Origin: Burkholderiales bacterium | GTDB taxonomy: Bacteria > Pseudomonadota > Gammaproteobacteria > Burkholderiales > Burkholderiaceae_C | DNA length: 64,000 nucleotides | NCBI GenBank assembly: GCA_016213205.1 | Contig: JACRAZ010000090.1 | Location: 1 to 64,000 of the forward strand | Direction of reading: 5' to 3' | In this document: positions 34,501 to 42,928 of the stretch, piece by piece | How positions within the stretch are numbered: the stretch's first letter is position 1 | Layout of the letters: every line of letters starts with the position of its first letter | Program-made: the position numbers and the translations under genes | Notes under the pieces: generated by a model | The model's input: the letters and a program-made list of their open reading frames with translations, nothing else | The model's database searches: none | Told to the model about the DNA's origin: nothing

Positions 34501-35476
34501 CGAGCGCGGTGCCCCACAGCACGGCCTTCTTGCCGCCGGCGTTCATCGCCACGTTGCCGCCCACGCAGCTGGCCTCGGCCGAGGTGGGGTCCACGGCGAA
34601 CACGTAGCCGGCCCGTTCGGCCGCATCGGCCACGCGCTGGGTGACGACGCCGGCGCCGGTCCAGATGGTGGGCACGGGCTTGGCGCAGCCGGGCAGGTCG
34701 ACCAGCTCGACCTCGGTCATCTGCTCGAGCTTCTCGGTGTTGATCACCGCGCTGCGCCACGTCAGTGGCACCGCGCCGCCGGTGTAGCCGGTGCCGCCGC
34801 CGCGCGGGATGATCGTCAGCCCCAGCTCGACGCAGCCCTTCACCAGCCCGGCCATCTCGGCCTCGGTGTCGGGCGTCAGCACGACGAAGGGGTATTCGAC
34901 GCGCCAGTCGGTGGCATCGGTCACGTGCGACACACGCGACAGGCCATCGAACTTGATGTTGTCCTTGGCGGTGTGCCGGCCCAGCACCTTGCGGGCGCGC
35001 TGGCGCAGGTCCCACACGGTGGAGAAGTGCAGCTTGAAGCGATCGACCGCGGCGCGGGCCAGCGTGAGCAGTTCACCCACGTTGCCATCGCGCACCACAT
35101 CGGACAAGGCAGCCCCAGGCACGCCCTGCGCGCCCGACGGCGTGCGGCGGCGTTCCACCTCGTTCAGGCGGTGGTGCAGCGCGTCGATCAGCAGTTGCCG
35201 GCGCTTGGGGTTGTCCAGCAGGTCGTCTTCGAGGTACGGATTGCGCTGCACCACCCAGATGTCGCCCAGCACCTCGTACAGCATGCGGGCGGAGCGGCCG
35301 GTGCGGCGCTCCTCGCGCAGGTGGTTCAGCACCTCCCAGGCACGGGTGCCGAGCAGGCGGATCACGATCTCGCGGTCGGAGAACGAGGTGTAGTTGTACG
35401 GAATCTCGCGCAGGCGGGGCGCGGCTTCGCGCACGCCGGCGGTTGTCAACGGGGGGATGTCGAGCGGTGCATTCAT
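31526..35476 (-). CDS. FAD-linked oxidase/Fe-S oxidoreductase fusion (DUF3683, D-2-hydroxyacid dehydrogenase-like)
   Basis: A 1,316-residue fusion. In order: a DUF3683 N-terminal region (IPYNYTSFSDREIVIRLLG), an FAD-binding PCMH domain (PRGGGTGYTGGAVPLTW, about 250-430), an FAD-oxidase C-terminal domain (HMHAGDGNVHTNIPVN, GVISGEHGIGITK), two 4Fe-4S motifs (CLRCGKCKPVC and CTVCHKCLTPCP), and two CCG cysteine-rich domains ending in CCGESGGLAM. This is a GlcD+GlcF-like arrangement in one chain, so it likely oxidises a D-2-hydroxy acid and passes electrons to the quinone pool. The substrate is unknown. The ATG at 35476 is preferred over 35509. Confidence 0.9.
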   Translation of the reverse strand: MNAPLDIPPLTTAGVREAAPRLREIPYNYTSFSDREIVIRLLGTRAWEVLNHLREERRTGRSARMLYEVLGDIWVVQRNPYLEDDLLDNPKRRQLLIDALHHRLNEVERRRTPSGAQGVPGAALSDVVRDGNVGELLTLARAAVDRFKLHFSTVWDLRQRARKVLGRHTAKDNIKFDGLSRVSHVTDATDWRVEYPFVVLTPDTEAEMAGLVKGCVELGLTIIPRGGGTGYTGGAVPLTWRSAVINTEKLEQMTEVELVDLPGCAKPVPTIWTGAGVVTQRVADAAERAGYVFAVDPTSAEASCVGGNVAMNAGGKKAVLWGTALDNLASWRMVTPEAKWLEVVRLNHNLGKIHDVEMASFELRWFDASGQKLERKERLDIPGGTFRKEGLGKDVTDKFLAGLPGIQKEGCDGLITSARWVVHRMPKHVRTVCLEFFGNPREAVPSIVEIKDFLFDDARQGGAILAGLEHLDDRYLKAVGYTTKSKRGTLPKMVLVGDIVGDDEDAVARATSEVVRIANSRSGEGFVAVSAEARKKFWADRKRTAAIARHTNAFKVNEDVVIPLPRMGEYTLGIERINIELSLRNKLQLVERLEAFFTGGHLPLGKADDASDMPSAELLAERVQQALAELREVRALWQHWLTNLDVAALPDGGEGGRSYFEQLQDKTLRASWKQQVLKVLQGLFAGAAFAPILEECRRIHQEVLRGRVWVALHMHAGDGNVHTNIPVNSDNYEMLQTAHEAVARIMALARSLGGVISGEHGIGITKLEFLSDEELKDFAEYKARIDPEGRFNRGKLLRGAGLKGLGEGVHAADLGHAYTPSFGLMGHESLIMQQSDIGAISESIKDCLRCGKCKPVCATHVPRANLLYSPRNKILATSLLVEAFLYEEQTRRGVSIAHWEEFEDVADHCTVCHKCLTPCPVKIDFGDVSMNMRNLLRKMGRKSFRPAAALQAAFIGINNPQAINIGHTLTDWSFKAQRLGNQVLKLAGRKQTLAPPSTVGTAPLKEQVIHFINKKMPGGLPKKTARALLDIEDKDYVPIIRDPQRTTADTEAVFYFPGCGSERLFSQVGLATQAMLWHAGVQTVLPPGYLCCGYPQRGSGQFDKAEKIITDNRVLFHRVANTLNYLDIKTVVVSCGTCYDQLQGYKFEDIFPGCRIIDIHEFLLEKGITLPAGQGGFLYHDPCHSPLKQQDPMKTVRALVGEGVLESKRCCGESGGLAMSRPDISTQIRFRKEEELRRGESALRESGAVAAGRNVKILTSCPSCLMGLSRYEDDMNTGLLEADYIVVEMARQILGENWMPEYVARANTGGIERVLV

Positions 35477-35634
35477 GACGGGACAGGCAGAGGCCCCGGG
35501 GGGGCGCATCCAACGAACTTCAGCGTCGCCTGTGACGGCACCTGAAGGGCGATGGTACCGCAGCGCAACATTTGCCCTGGGTCAGCCCCTTCGTGGTCGA
35601 CGGGTTTCTCCCCTTGCCCGGACCGTGGCGTATA

Positions 35635-35654
35635 TGACAGAAACGCCCCTGTCA
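35635..35654. promoter_or_regulatory. Inverted repeat upstream of ugpB (candidate operator or split Pho-box half-sites)
   Basis: TGACAG-N8-CTGTCA forms a perfect 6-bp inverted repeat, 50 bp before the ugpB ATG and close to a possible TATATG -10 (35631-35636). CTGTCA is also the core of a Pho-box half-site, but true Pho boxes are direct repeats with 11-bp periodicity, so PhoB binding is uncertain. The surrounding 227-bp gap between the FAD oxidase gene and ugpB holds nothing else recognisable. Confidence 0.4.
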
Positions 35655-35703
35655 CACAACAACGGGACACTGCGTGGCTTTGCCCGTAGCGAACGGAGAC
35701 CCC

Positions 35704-37017
35704 ATGAACTCGACCTTCCGCATCCTTGCCGTGGCGGCCGGCCTGGCCGCCAGCACGCTGCCAGCCCAGGCGCAAACCGAAATCCAGTGGTGGCACTCGA
35801 TGGGCGGCCCGCTCGGCGAGTGGGTCAACGACCTCACCAAGGAGTTCAACGCCAGCCAGAAGGACTACAAGGTGGTGGCCACCTTCAAGGGCAGCTACGA
35901 CCAGTCGATGACGGCCGCGATCGCCGCCTTCCGTGCCGGAAATGCACCACACGTGCTGCAGGTGTTCGAGGTCGGCACCGCCACGATGATGGCCAGCAAG
36001 GGCGCCATCGTGCCGGTGACCCTGGTCATGCGCCAGGGCGGGGTCAAGTTCGACCCCTCGGCCTACGTGCCGGCCGTGGCGGGCTACTACACGGCCCCGA
36101 GCGGCGAGATGCTCAGCCTGCCGTTCAACAGCTCGACCACGGTCTTCTACTACAACAAGGACGCGTTCAAGGCCGCCGGCATCGACCCGAGCAAGGCCCC
36201 GTCGACCTGGCCCGAGGTGGCGCTGGCCGCGGCCAAGCTCAAGGCCAGCGGCCACAAATGCCCGTTCACCACCAGCTGGCAGAGCTGGACCCAGCTCGAG
36301 AGCTTCTCGGCCTGGCACAACACCTTGTTCGCCACCAAGAACAATGGCTTCGGCGGGCTGGACACCCGGCTGGCGATCAACACCCCGCTGCACGTGCGCC
36401 ACATCGAGAACCTGGCCAACATGAGCAAGCAGGGCCTGTTCGTCTACAAGGGCCGCGGCAACACGGCCGATGCCACCTTCCCGTCGGGTGAGTGCGCCAT
36501 GTTCACCGGCACCTCGGCGCTGTACGGCAATGTCTCCAAGAACGCCAAGTTCGCCTACGGCATGGCACCGCTGCCCTACTACCCGGATGTCACCGGCGCG
36601 CCGCAGAACACCGTGATCGGTGGGGCCAGCCTGTGGGTGATGTCGGGCAAGAAGCAGCCCGAGTACAAGGCGGTGGCAGCCTTCTTCAGCTACCTCTCCA
36701 GCCCCGAGGTGCAGGCCAGGAGCCACCAGCGCACCGGCTACCTGCCGATCACCAAGGCGGCGTTCGAGCTCACCGAGAAGAGCGGCTTCTACAAGCAGAA
36801 CCCCGGCACCGACGTGGCCGTGAACCAGATGATCCGCAAGACCACCGACAAGTCGCGTGGCATCCGCCTGGGCAACATGGTGCAGATCCGCACCGTGATC
36901 GACGAGGAACTGGAGCAGGTCTGGTCCGGCAAGAAGCAGCCCAAGGAAGCGCTGGATGCCGTGATGCAACGTGGCAACGAGTTGCTCGAGCGCTTCCAGA
37001 AGGCGAACAAGGGCTAA
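35704..37017 (+). CDS. ugpB: sn-Glycerol-3-phosphate ABC transporter substrate-binding protein UgpB
   Basis: A 437-residue periplasmic binding protein. A signal peptide (residues 1-24, cleavage after AQA-Q) precedes the mature protein starting TEIQWWHSMGG, as in UgpB. Conserved segments include FKGSYDQSMTAAIAAFRAG, PFNSSTTVFYYNKDAF and RGIRLGNMVQIRTVIDEELE. It captures glycerol-3-phosphate or its diesters. It is the first gene of a complete ugpBAEC-ugpQ operon and is followed by a stable hairpin, which probably allows higher expression of this gene than of the membrane genes. Confidence 0.95.
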   Translation: MNSTFRILAVAAGLAASTLPAQAQTEIQWWHSMGGPLGEWVNDLTKEFNASQKDYKVVATFKGSYDQSMTAAIAAFRAGNAPHVLQVFEVGTATMMASKGAIVPVTLVMRQGGVKFDPSAYVPAVAGYYTAPSGEMLSLPFNSSTTVFYYNKDAFKAAGIDPSKAPSTWPEVALAAAKLKASGHKCPFTTSWQSWTQLESFSAWHNTLFATKNNGFGGLDTRLAINTPLHVRHIENLANMSKQGLFVYKGRGNTADATFPSGECAMFTGTSALYGNVSKNAKFAYGMAPLPYYPDVTGAPQNTVIGGASLWVMSGKKQPEYKAVAAFFSYLSSPEVQARSHQRTGYLPITKAAFELTEKSGFYKQNPGTDVAVNQMIRKTTDKSRGIRLGNMVQIRTVIDEELEQVWSGKKQPKEALDAVMQRGNELLERFQKANKG

Positions 37018-37062
37018 CGCCCTTGTTCGCTTCGCTGGCTGTCCTGGGGCACCCCGCCCCGA

Positions 37063-37085
37063 CCCTCCCCGCCCAGCGGGGAGGG
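37063..37085 (+). terminator. Intercistronic hairpin between ugpB and ugpA
   Basis: CCCTCCCCGC (37063-37072), loop CCA, GCGGGGAGGG (37076-37085), followed by CTTTA. This 10-bp all-matching stem with a short T-containing tail looks like a leaky terminator or an mRNA-stabilising stem after the binding-protein gene. Confidence 0.6.
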
Positions 37086-37108
37086 CTTTAGCGTGAAGGT
37101 CGAGTTCC

Positions 37109-37996
37109 TTGGCTGCTGAGAAACGGGTTCGCTTCCGCTCTGCGTGGCTGCCCTGGGTGCTGCTGGCACCGCAGGTGGCCATCATCGCGGTGTTCTTCTT
37201 CTGGCCCGCCGGCCAGGCACTGGTGCAGTCGCTGCAGCAGCAGGACGCGTTCGGCACCAACGTCGAATGGGTGGGGCTGGAGAACTTCCGCCGCCTGTTC
37301 GCCGATGCCAGCTACTTCGAGAGCTTCAAGACCACCGCCGTGTTCTCGGTGCTGGTGGCCGTGATCGGCCTGAGCCTGAGCCTGCTGCTGGCCGTGATGG
37401 CCGACCGAGTGATCCGGGGCGCCACCGCCTACAAGACGCTGCTGATCTGGCCCTATGCGGTGGCGCCGGCGATCGCGGGCGTGTTGTGGCTGTTCATGTT
37501 CGCGCCCAGCATCGGCGTGGTGGCCTGGTACCTGCGCACGGCCGGATTCGACTGGAACCACCTGCTCAACGGCAACCACGCGATGGCGCTGATCGTGATG
37601 GCCGCGGTGTGGAAGCAGATCTCCTACAACTTCCTGTTCTTCCTGGCCGGCCTGCAATCGATCCCCAAGTCGCTGATCGAGGCCGCGGCGATCGACGGCG
37701 CGCGACCCTGGCGGCGCTTCTGGACCATCGTGTTCCCGCTGCTGTCGCCCACCAGCTTCTTCCTGCTGGTGGTGAACATCGTCTACGTGTTCCTGGACAC
37801 CTTCGCGATCGTCGATGCCTCCACCCATGGCGGCCCCGGCAAGGAGACCGAGATCCTGGTCTACAAGCTCTACTACGACGCCTTCAAGGGCCTGGACCTC
37901 GGCGCCTCGGCGGCACAGTCGGTGGTGCTGATGGCCATCGTCGTCGGGTTCACCGTGCTGCAGTTCCGCTACGTCGAGCGGCGGGTCAACTACTGA
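37109..37996 (+). CDS. ugpA: sn-Glycerol-3-phosphate ABC transporter permease UgpA
   Basis: A 295-residue permease with six predicted membrane helices and the cytoplasmic EAA loop (IEAAAIDGARPWRRFWTIVFPLL). It forms the transmembrane channel with UgpE. The start codon is TTG at 37109 (TTG GCT GCT GAG), supported by AAGG nine bases upstream. Neither of two nearby alternatives works: an upstream GTG at 37093 reads straight into a stop, and no ATG lies before the first helix. Confidence 0.93.
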   Translation: MAAEKRVRFRSAWLPWVLLAPQVAIIAVFFFWPAGQALVQSLQQQDAFGTNVEWVGLENFRRLFADASYFESFKTTAVFSVLVAVIGLSLSLLLAVMADRVIRGATAYKTLLIWPYAVAPAIAGVLWLFMFAPSIGVVAWYLRTAGFDWNHLLNGNHAMALIVMAAVWKQISYNFLFFLAGLQSIPKSLIEAAAIDGARPWRRFWTIVFPLLSPTSFFLLVVNIVYVFLDTFAIVDASTHGGPGKETEILVYKLYYDAFKGLDLGASAAQSVVLMAIVVGFTVLQFRYVERRVNY

Positions 37997-38008
37997 TGCG
38001 GCGGCCCC

Positions 38009-38860
38009 ATGGTTGAACGCGATCGCGTCGGAACCTTCATCTCGCACGCCGTGCTGCTGCTGGGCGTGATGGTGGTGGTGTTCCCGGTCTACCTCACCTT
38101 CGTGGCGGCCAGCCACACGCCCCAGGCCATCGTGCAGGCGCCGATGCCGTTGCTGCCGGGCGGCCACTTCTGGGAAAACATCGTCAAGGCGCTCACCGGC
38201 GGCGGCGCGCAATCGGGCAGCAAGGCGCCGGTGGCGCAGATGATGTTCGTGAGCCTGGTCACCGCGCTGGGCATCGCGCTCGCGAAGATCACGATCTCGC
38301 TGCTCTCGGCCTTCGCGCTGGTGTACTTCCGCTTCCCGTTCCGCAACTTCTTCTTCTGGGCCATCTTCGTCACGCTGATGCTGCCGGTGGAGGTGCGCAT
38401 CGCGCCCACCTACAAGGTGGTGTCCGACCTCGGCATGCTCAACACCTACGCCGGGCTGATCGTGCCGCTGATCGCGTCGGCCACCGCCACCTTCCTGTTC
38501 CGCCAGTTCTTCCTCACCGTGCCGGACGAACTGGTCGAAGCCGCCCGCATGGACGGCGCCGGCCCGCTGCGCTTCTTCAAGGACGTGCTGCTGCCGCTGT
38601 CGTCCACCTCGATCGCGGCCCTGTTCGTGATCCAGTTCATCTACGGCTGGAACCAGTACCTGTGGCCGCTGCTGGTGACCACCGACGAGAAGATGTACCC
38701 GGTGGTGCTGGGCATCCAGCGCATGATTTCCGGCGGCGATGCCGCCAACGAGTGGAACCTGATCATGGCCACTGCGCTGATGGCCATGCTGCCGCCGGCG
38801 CTGGTGGTCATCGGCATGCAGAAGTGGTTCGTCAAGGGCCTGGTCGATTCCGAAAAATAG
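38009..38860 (+). CDS. ugpE: sn-Glycerol-3-phosphate ABC transporter permease UgpE
   Basis: A 283-residue permease with six predicted membrane helices. Typical features are PVYLTFVAASHT near TM1, VEVRIAPTYKVVSDLGMLNTY and the EAA loop (LVEAARMDGAGPLRFFKDVLLPL), plus FIYGWNQYLWPLL. It partners UgpA. The gene starts 12 bp after ugpA and lies 21 bp before ugpC. Confidence 0.94.
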   Translation: MVERDRVGTFISHAVLLLGVMVVVFPVYLTFVAASHTPQAIVQAPMPLLPGGHFWENIVKALTGGGAQSGSKAPVAQMMFVSLVTALGIALAKITISLLSAFALVYFRFPFRNFFFWAIFVTLMLPVEVRIAPTYKVVSDLGMLNTYAGLIVPLIASATATFLFRQFFLTVPDELVEAARMDGAGPLRFFKDVLLPLSSTSIAALFVIQFIYGWNQYLWPLLVTTDEKMYPVVLGIQRMISGGDAANEWNLIMATALMAMLPPALVVIGMQKWFVKGLVDSEK

Positions 38861-38881
38861 CGAAGAAAAAGAGCACACACC

Positions 38882-39943
<1,062 letters not shown>

Positions 39944-39989
39944 AGCGTCCCGACCGGCCGGCCCGCTCGGCCAACGCGCGGAGGCCGGG

Positions 39990-40736
39990 ATGACCCCCTG
40001 GCCCTACCCGCGCTGGATTGCGCACCGCGGTGCCGGCAAGCTGGCGCCGGAGAACACGCTGGCCGCGTTCCGCCTGGGCGCCGCACATGGCTTCCGCGCC
40101 TTCGAGTGCGACGTGAAACTCTCGTCCGACGAACAGCCCTTCCTGCTGCACGATGCCACGCTCGAGCGCACCACACCGGCCCAGGGCACGGCCGGCGAGC
40201 GCCCCTGGAGCGAGCTGTCGTGCCTGGATGCCGGCGGCTGGCACAGCCGCGCCTACGCCGGCGAGCCGCTGCCCACGCTGGGTGCGATCGCCGCCTTCGT
40301 GCAACGCAACGGCCATGCGCTGAACATCGAGATCAAGCCCACGCCCGGCCTCGAGGCCCGCACCGGCGAGATCGTGGCGCGCCGCGCGGCCCAGCTGTGG
40401 GCCGGCGCCGCGCTGCCGCCGCTGCTGAGCTCGTTCCGACCCGAATCGCTGGCGGCCGCGCGGGCAGAAGCACCCCAGCTGCCACGCGCCCTGCTGGTCG
40501 ACAGCCTCTGGGACGGCTGGTTCGGCTTCGCCCAGGCGCTGGGCTGCGTGGCGGTGGTGAGCAACCACAAGCTGATGGACGCCGCGCTGCGCGAGCAGTT
40601 GCGCGCGGCCGGCATGCGTGCGCTGTGCTACACCGTGAATGACGCGGCCGACGCCGGGCGCCTGCTGGCATTGCAGATCGACGGCCTGATCACCGACGCC
40701 GTGGACCGCTTCGCGCCGGCGCTCGACGCCCCCTGA
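39990..40736 (+). CDS. ugpQ: Glycerophosphodiester phosphodiesterase
   Basis: A 248-residue GDPD-family enzyme. The catalytic His and Glu lie in IAHRGAGKLAPENTLAAF; FECDVKLSSDEQPFLLHD supplies metal ligands and the second His, and INIEIKP-like NIEIKPTP follows. It hydrolyses deacylated phospholipids (glycerophosphodiesters) to glycerol-3-phosphate plus an alcohol. No signal peptide is seen, so it acts in the cytoplasm like E. coli UgpQ. A GGAGG ribosome-binding site precedes the ATG, and it closes the ugp operon. Confidence 0.93.
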   Translation: MTPWPYPRWIAHRGAGKLAPENTLAAFRLGAAHGFRAFECDVKLSSDEQPFLLHDATLERTTPAQGTAGERPWSELSCLDAGGWHSRAYAGEPLPTLGAIAAFVQRNGHALNIEIKPTPGLEARTGEIVARRAAQLWAGAALPPLLSSFRPESLAAARAEAPQLPRALLVDSLWDGWFGFAQALGCVAVVSNHKLMDAALREQLRAAGMRALCYTVNDAADAGRLLALQIDGLITDAVDRFAPALDAP

Positions 40737-40771
40737 CAGCCGCGATCGCGCCCGCCGGCCCGACCGACGCC

Positions 40772-41509
40772 ATGCGCCCCGCCCCTGCCCCGGGCCTGCT
40801 GGCCCGCCTGCCGATCCTGCTGATGAGTGCCGTGTTCGCCCTGGGCTTCGGGCTGGGCGGCGTGTTCGCCGGTGTGCGGCCGATCCTGCTCACGCTGGCA
40901 TCGGCCTGGGAGGTGCGCGACTGGCGGCCGGTGGGCGCAACCGTGCTGGAGGCCGAGCTGCACGAACACCGCGGCAGCAAGGGCAGCGTGAGCTACACCC
41001 TGCGCGCCCGCTACCGCTACACCGTGGGCGAGCACAGCCACGAGGGCCGGCGCATCGGCCTGGACCAGGGCTTCAGCAGCGACAACGTGGGCGATTGGCA
41101 CGAGCGCTGGCACGAGCAGCTGCTGCGCTCGCGCGAGCAGGGCCTGCGCGTGCTGGCCTGGGTGAACCCGCGACAACCCGAGCAGGCGCTGCTGGACCCG
41201 CACATCCGCTGGGCGCTGGTGGCCTTCCAGTTGCCGTTTGCGCTGCTGTTCACCGGCGTGGGCGCCGCCGCGGCCTGGGTGTTCTGGCGCACCTGCCGCG
41301 GCGAGCCGATGCCCGGCGCGGCCGCCGGCCGCCCGGCGGGCAGCCGCCTGGCCCACGGCGTGGCAGCCTTGTACTGGTGCGGCCTGACCTGGCCGCTGGT
41401 GCTGCTGGTATGGCTGACCGACGCACACTGGGTGCCACGCCTGGTGATCACCGCCTTCGGCCTGGTGGGCGTGGGCCTGTTCCAGGCCTGGCAGCGCAAG
41501 GGCCGCTGA
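40772..41509 (+). CDS. DUF3592 domain-containing membrane protein
   Basis: A 245-residue protein with hydrophobic helices at about 12-42, 148-172 and two near the C terminus (about 196-235). Between the first two lies a beta-rich region with the DUF3592 pattern: WRPVGATVLEAELHEH, YTLRARYRYTVGEHSHEGRRIGL and VLAWVNPRQPEQALLDP. Function is unknown. It follows ugpQ by 35 bp and could be a read-through passenger of the ugp operon. Confidence 0.8.
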   Translation: MRPAPAPGLLARLPILLMSAVFALGFGLGGVFAGVRPILLTLASAWEVRDWRPVGATVLEAELHEHRGSKGSVSYTLRARYRYTVGEHSHEGRRIGLDQGFSSDNVGDWHERWHEQLLRSREQGLRVLAWVNPRQPEQALLDPHIRWALVAFQLPFALLFTGVGAAAAWVFWRTCRGEPMPGAAAGRPAGSRLAHGVAALYWCGLTWPLVLLVWLTDAHWVPRLVITAFGLVGVGLFQAWQRKGR

Positions 41510-41531
41510 CGCGGCCTGCGCCGGCCCGGGC

Positions 41532-42206
41532 TCAGGGCTCGGCGCGCCAGAGCACCTGCACCGGCGCCCCACGGCGCACGCGCGACACCAGCACCAGCTC
41601 GCTGCCGCGCGCGTCGCCGTGCAGGGCCGCCCAGTCGATGCGCAGCAGCCAATCCTCGAGGCCGTCAGCATCGAAATCGGCCCGGGCCAGCAGGTGGTAC
41701 AGGGCCAGCAGTTCGGCACTGCGCACCCGGGCCACGCCGTCGGCCCCCACGCTGATGCGCCGTCGCCCCACAGCATGGGACAGTGTTTCAGTGCCGGCAG
41801 AGGCCGCGGCCGCAGGCACCAGCCGAGGCAAGGTGGGGCCGGGCAGGCTGCCCACCGCCGCCACGGACCAGCGCCCCGGCAGCAGGCTGCGGTGGGCCGG
41901 CCGGCTCGACACGTAGCGATGCAGTGCCTGGCAGTTGAGCTGCAGCATGCGCGCCAGCGTGGCCTGCGAAGGCTGCACCTGGGCCAGCCGCTCGGCCCGC
42001 ACCTCCCGGCAGTGCGTGAAGCGGGCCAGGCCGCCGCCGATGCGATCGAAGTCGATGTCCAGCGTGGCATCGTCGTCGTGCTCGACCACGGTCGCCGTCA
42101 GGCCGGCCACGTGGCGCACCTGGAACATGCGCTCAGGTGCCGGTGCCGCGACACACGCGCCCGCCAGGGCCAGCCCCCATGCCGCCCACCACCTGCTCGC
42201 GTGCAT
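41532..42206 (-). CDS. Hypothetical exported protein
   Basis: A 224-residue protein not matched to any family I know. The N terminus (HASRWWAAWGLALAGACVAA) looks like a signal peptide; a weak lipobox (AGAC) is possible, but cleavage after VAA seems more likely. A DFDADGLEDWLLRIDW segment near residue 176 resembles a calcium-binding EF-hand loop or simply describes an acidic repeat. The gene is separated from the lysozyme-like gene upstream by only 3 bp, so the two are probably co-transcribed. Confidence 0.65.
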   Translation of the reverse strand: MHASRWWAAWGLALAGACVAAPAPERMFQVRHVAGLTATVVEHDDDATLDIDFDRIGGGLARFTHCREVRAERLAQVQPSQATLARMLQLNCQALHRYVSSRPAHRSLLPGRWSVAAVGSLPGPTLPRLVPAAAASAGTETLSHAVGRRRISVGADGVARVRSAELLALYHLLARADFDADGLEDWLLRIDWAALHGDARGSELVLVSRVRRGAPVQVLWRAEP

Positions 42207-42209
42207 GGC

Positions 42210-42809
42210 TCAGGCCTCGGTGCCGGTGGTGAGCAACAGCTTCTTGACGTACTCGTTGCGCCCGCCGCTGACCTGGCTGCGGTTGCACTGCTCGGCGGCC
42301 TTCTTCCAGTCGCCCGCCTTGATGCTCTTGTCGAACTGGGTGAACTTGGTCAGGCCGGTGGGGCCGAGGTTGAAGATCAGGTCGAACAGCGCGAGCTGCA
42401 CGTTGTGCGGCAGGCCGTCGAAATCCTTCGGGTAGCCCTTCTGGCGGGTGTAGGCCTTGGCCAGCTTGGCGTGAAAGCCGTCGATGTGCGCGGTGAGCAA
42501 GGCGTTGATCTCGGCGTCGCGCATCGTCAGGCTGGCATGCTGCGCGTACCAACCGGCGCGATAGCCCTTGCGCTGCTTGGCCAGGGTGTCGAACTCGTCC
42601 TGCTTCTCCTTCAGCGTGGCCGCCCGCATCGGGGTGCCGCTGCCACCGGTCATCAGGGTCAGCGCGGCCATGTCGTTGCGGTGCGCCACCTGATGCCCGA
42701 CCCCCACCGTGACCAGGCCCACGCTGTCCAGGTAGAGATGGGGAATCCGGCCCTCGTACTCCTCCAGCTTGATGGCCAGCGCCTTGCGCACATCGGCATG
42801 CAGTGCCAT
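42210..42809 (-). CDS. T4-type lysozyme/muramidase-like protein (GH24-like)
   Basis: A 199-residue protein. The N terminus reads EEYEGRIPHLYLDSVGLVTV-G-V-G-H: Glu19, Asp28 and Thr34 are spaced exactly as the catalytic Glu11, Asp20 and Thr26 of T4 lysozyme. NVQLALFDLIFNLGPTGL near residue 140 also fits the lysozyme fold. There is no signal peptide or transmembrane helix and no holin or phage gene nearby. It may be a phage-derived or secretion-system-delivered muramidase. The ATG at 42809 is preferred to a start at 42824. Confidence 0.75.
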   Translation of the reverse strand: MALHADVRKALAIKLEEYEGRIPHLYLDSVGLVTVGVGHQVAHRNDMAALTLMTGGSGTPMRAATLKEKQDEFDTLAKQRKGYRAGWYAQHASLTMRDAEINALLTAHIDGFHAKLAKAYTRQKGYPKDFDGLPHNVQLALFDLIFNLGPTGLTKFTQFDKSIKAGDWKKAAEQCNRSQVSGGRNEYVKKLLLTTGTEA

Positions 42810-42928
42810 TGAATAACTCCACAAGAAAGCGTCATGCGATGGGCGGGCATTGTGCCGACCTGCGCGCCCCGGTGCCCTGCCGAGCTAGGGAGAGGCGCGC
42901 GCAGCCACGCTGCGCGCCGCGGGCCCGC

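Noticed and set aside
35635..35654. A canonical Pho box upstream of ugpB
   Set aside because: The CTGTCA-type half-sites face each other and do not form the direct repeat at 11-bp spacing expected for PhoB; kept only as a general operator candidate.
42210..42809. A prophage remnant around the lysozyme-like gene
   Set aside because: No integrase, terminase, capsid, tail, holin or attachment-site repeats are seen within several kilobases on either side.
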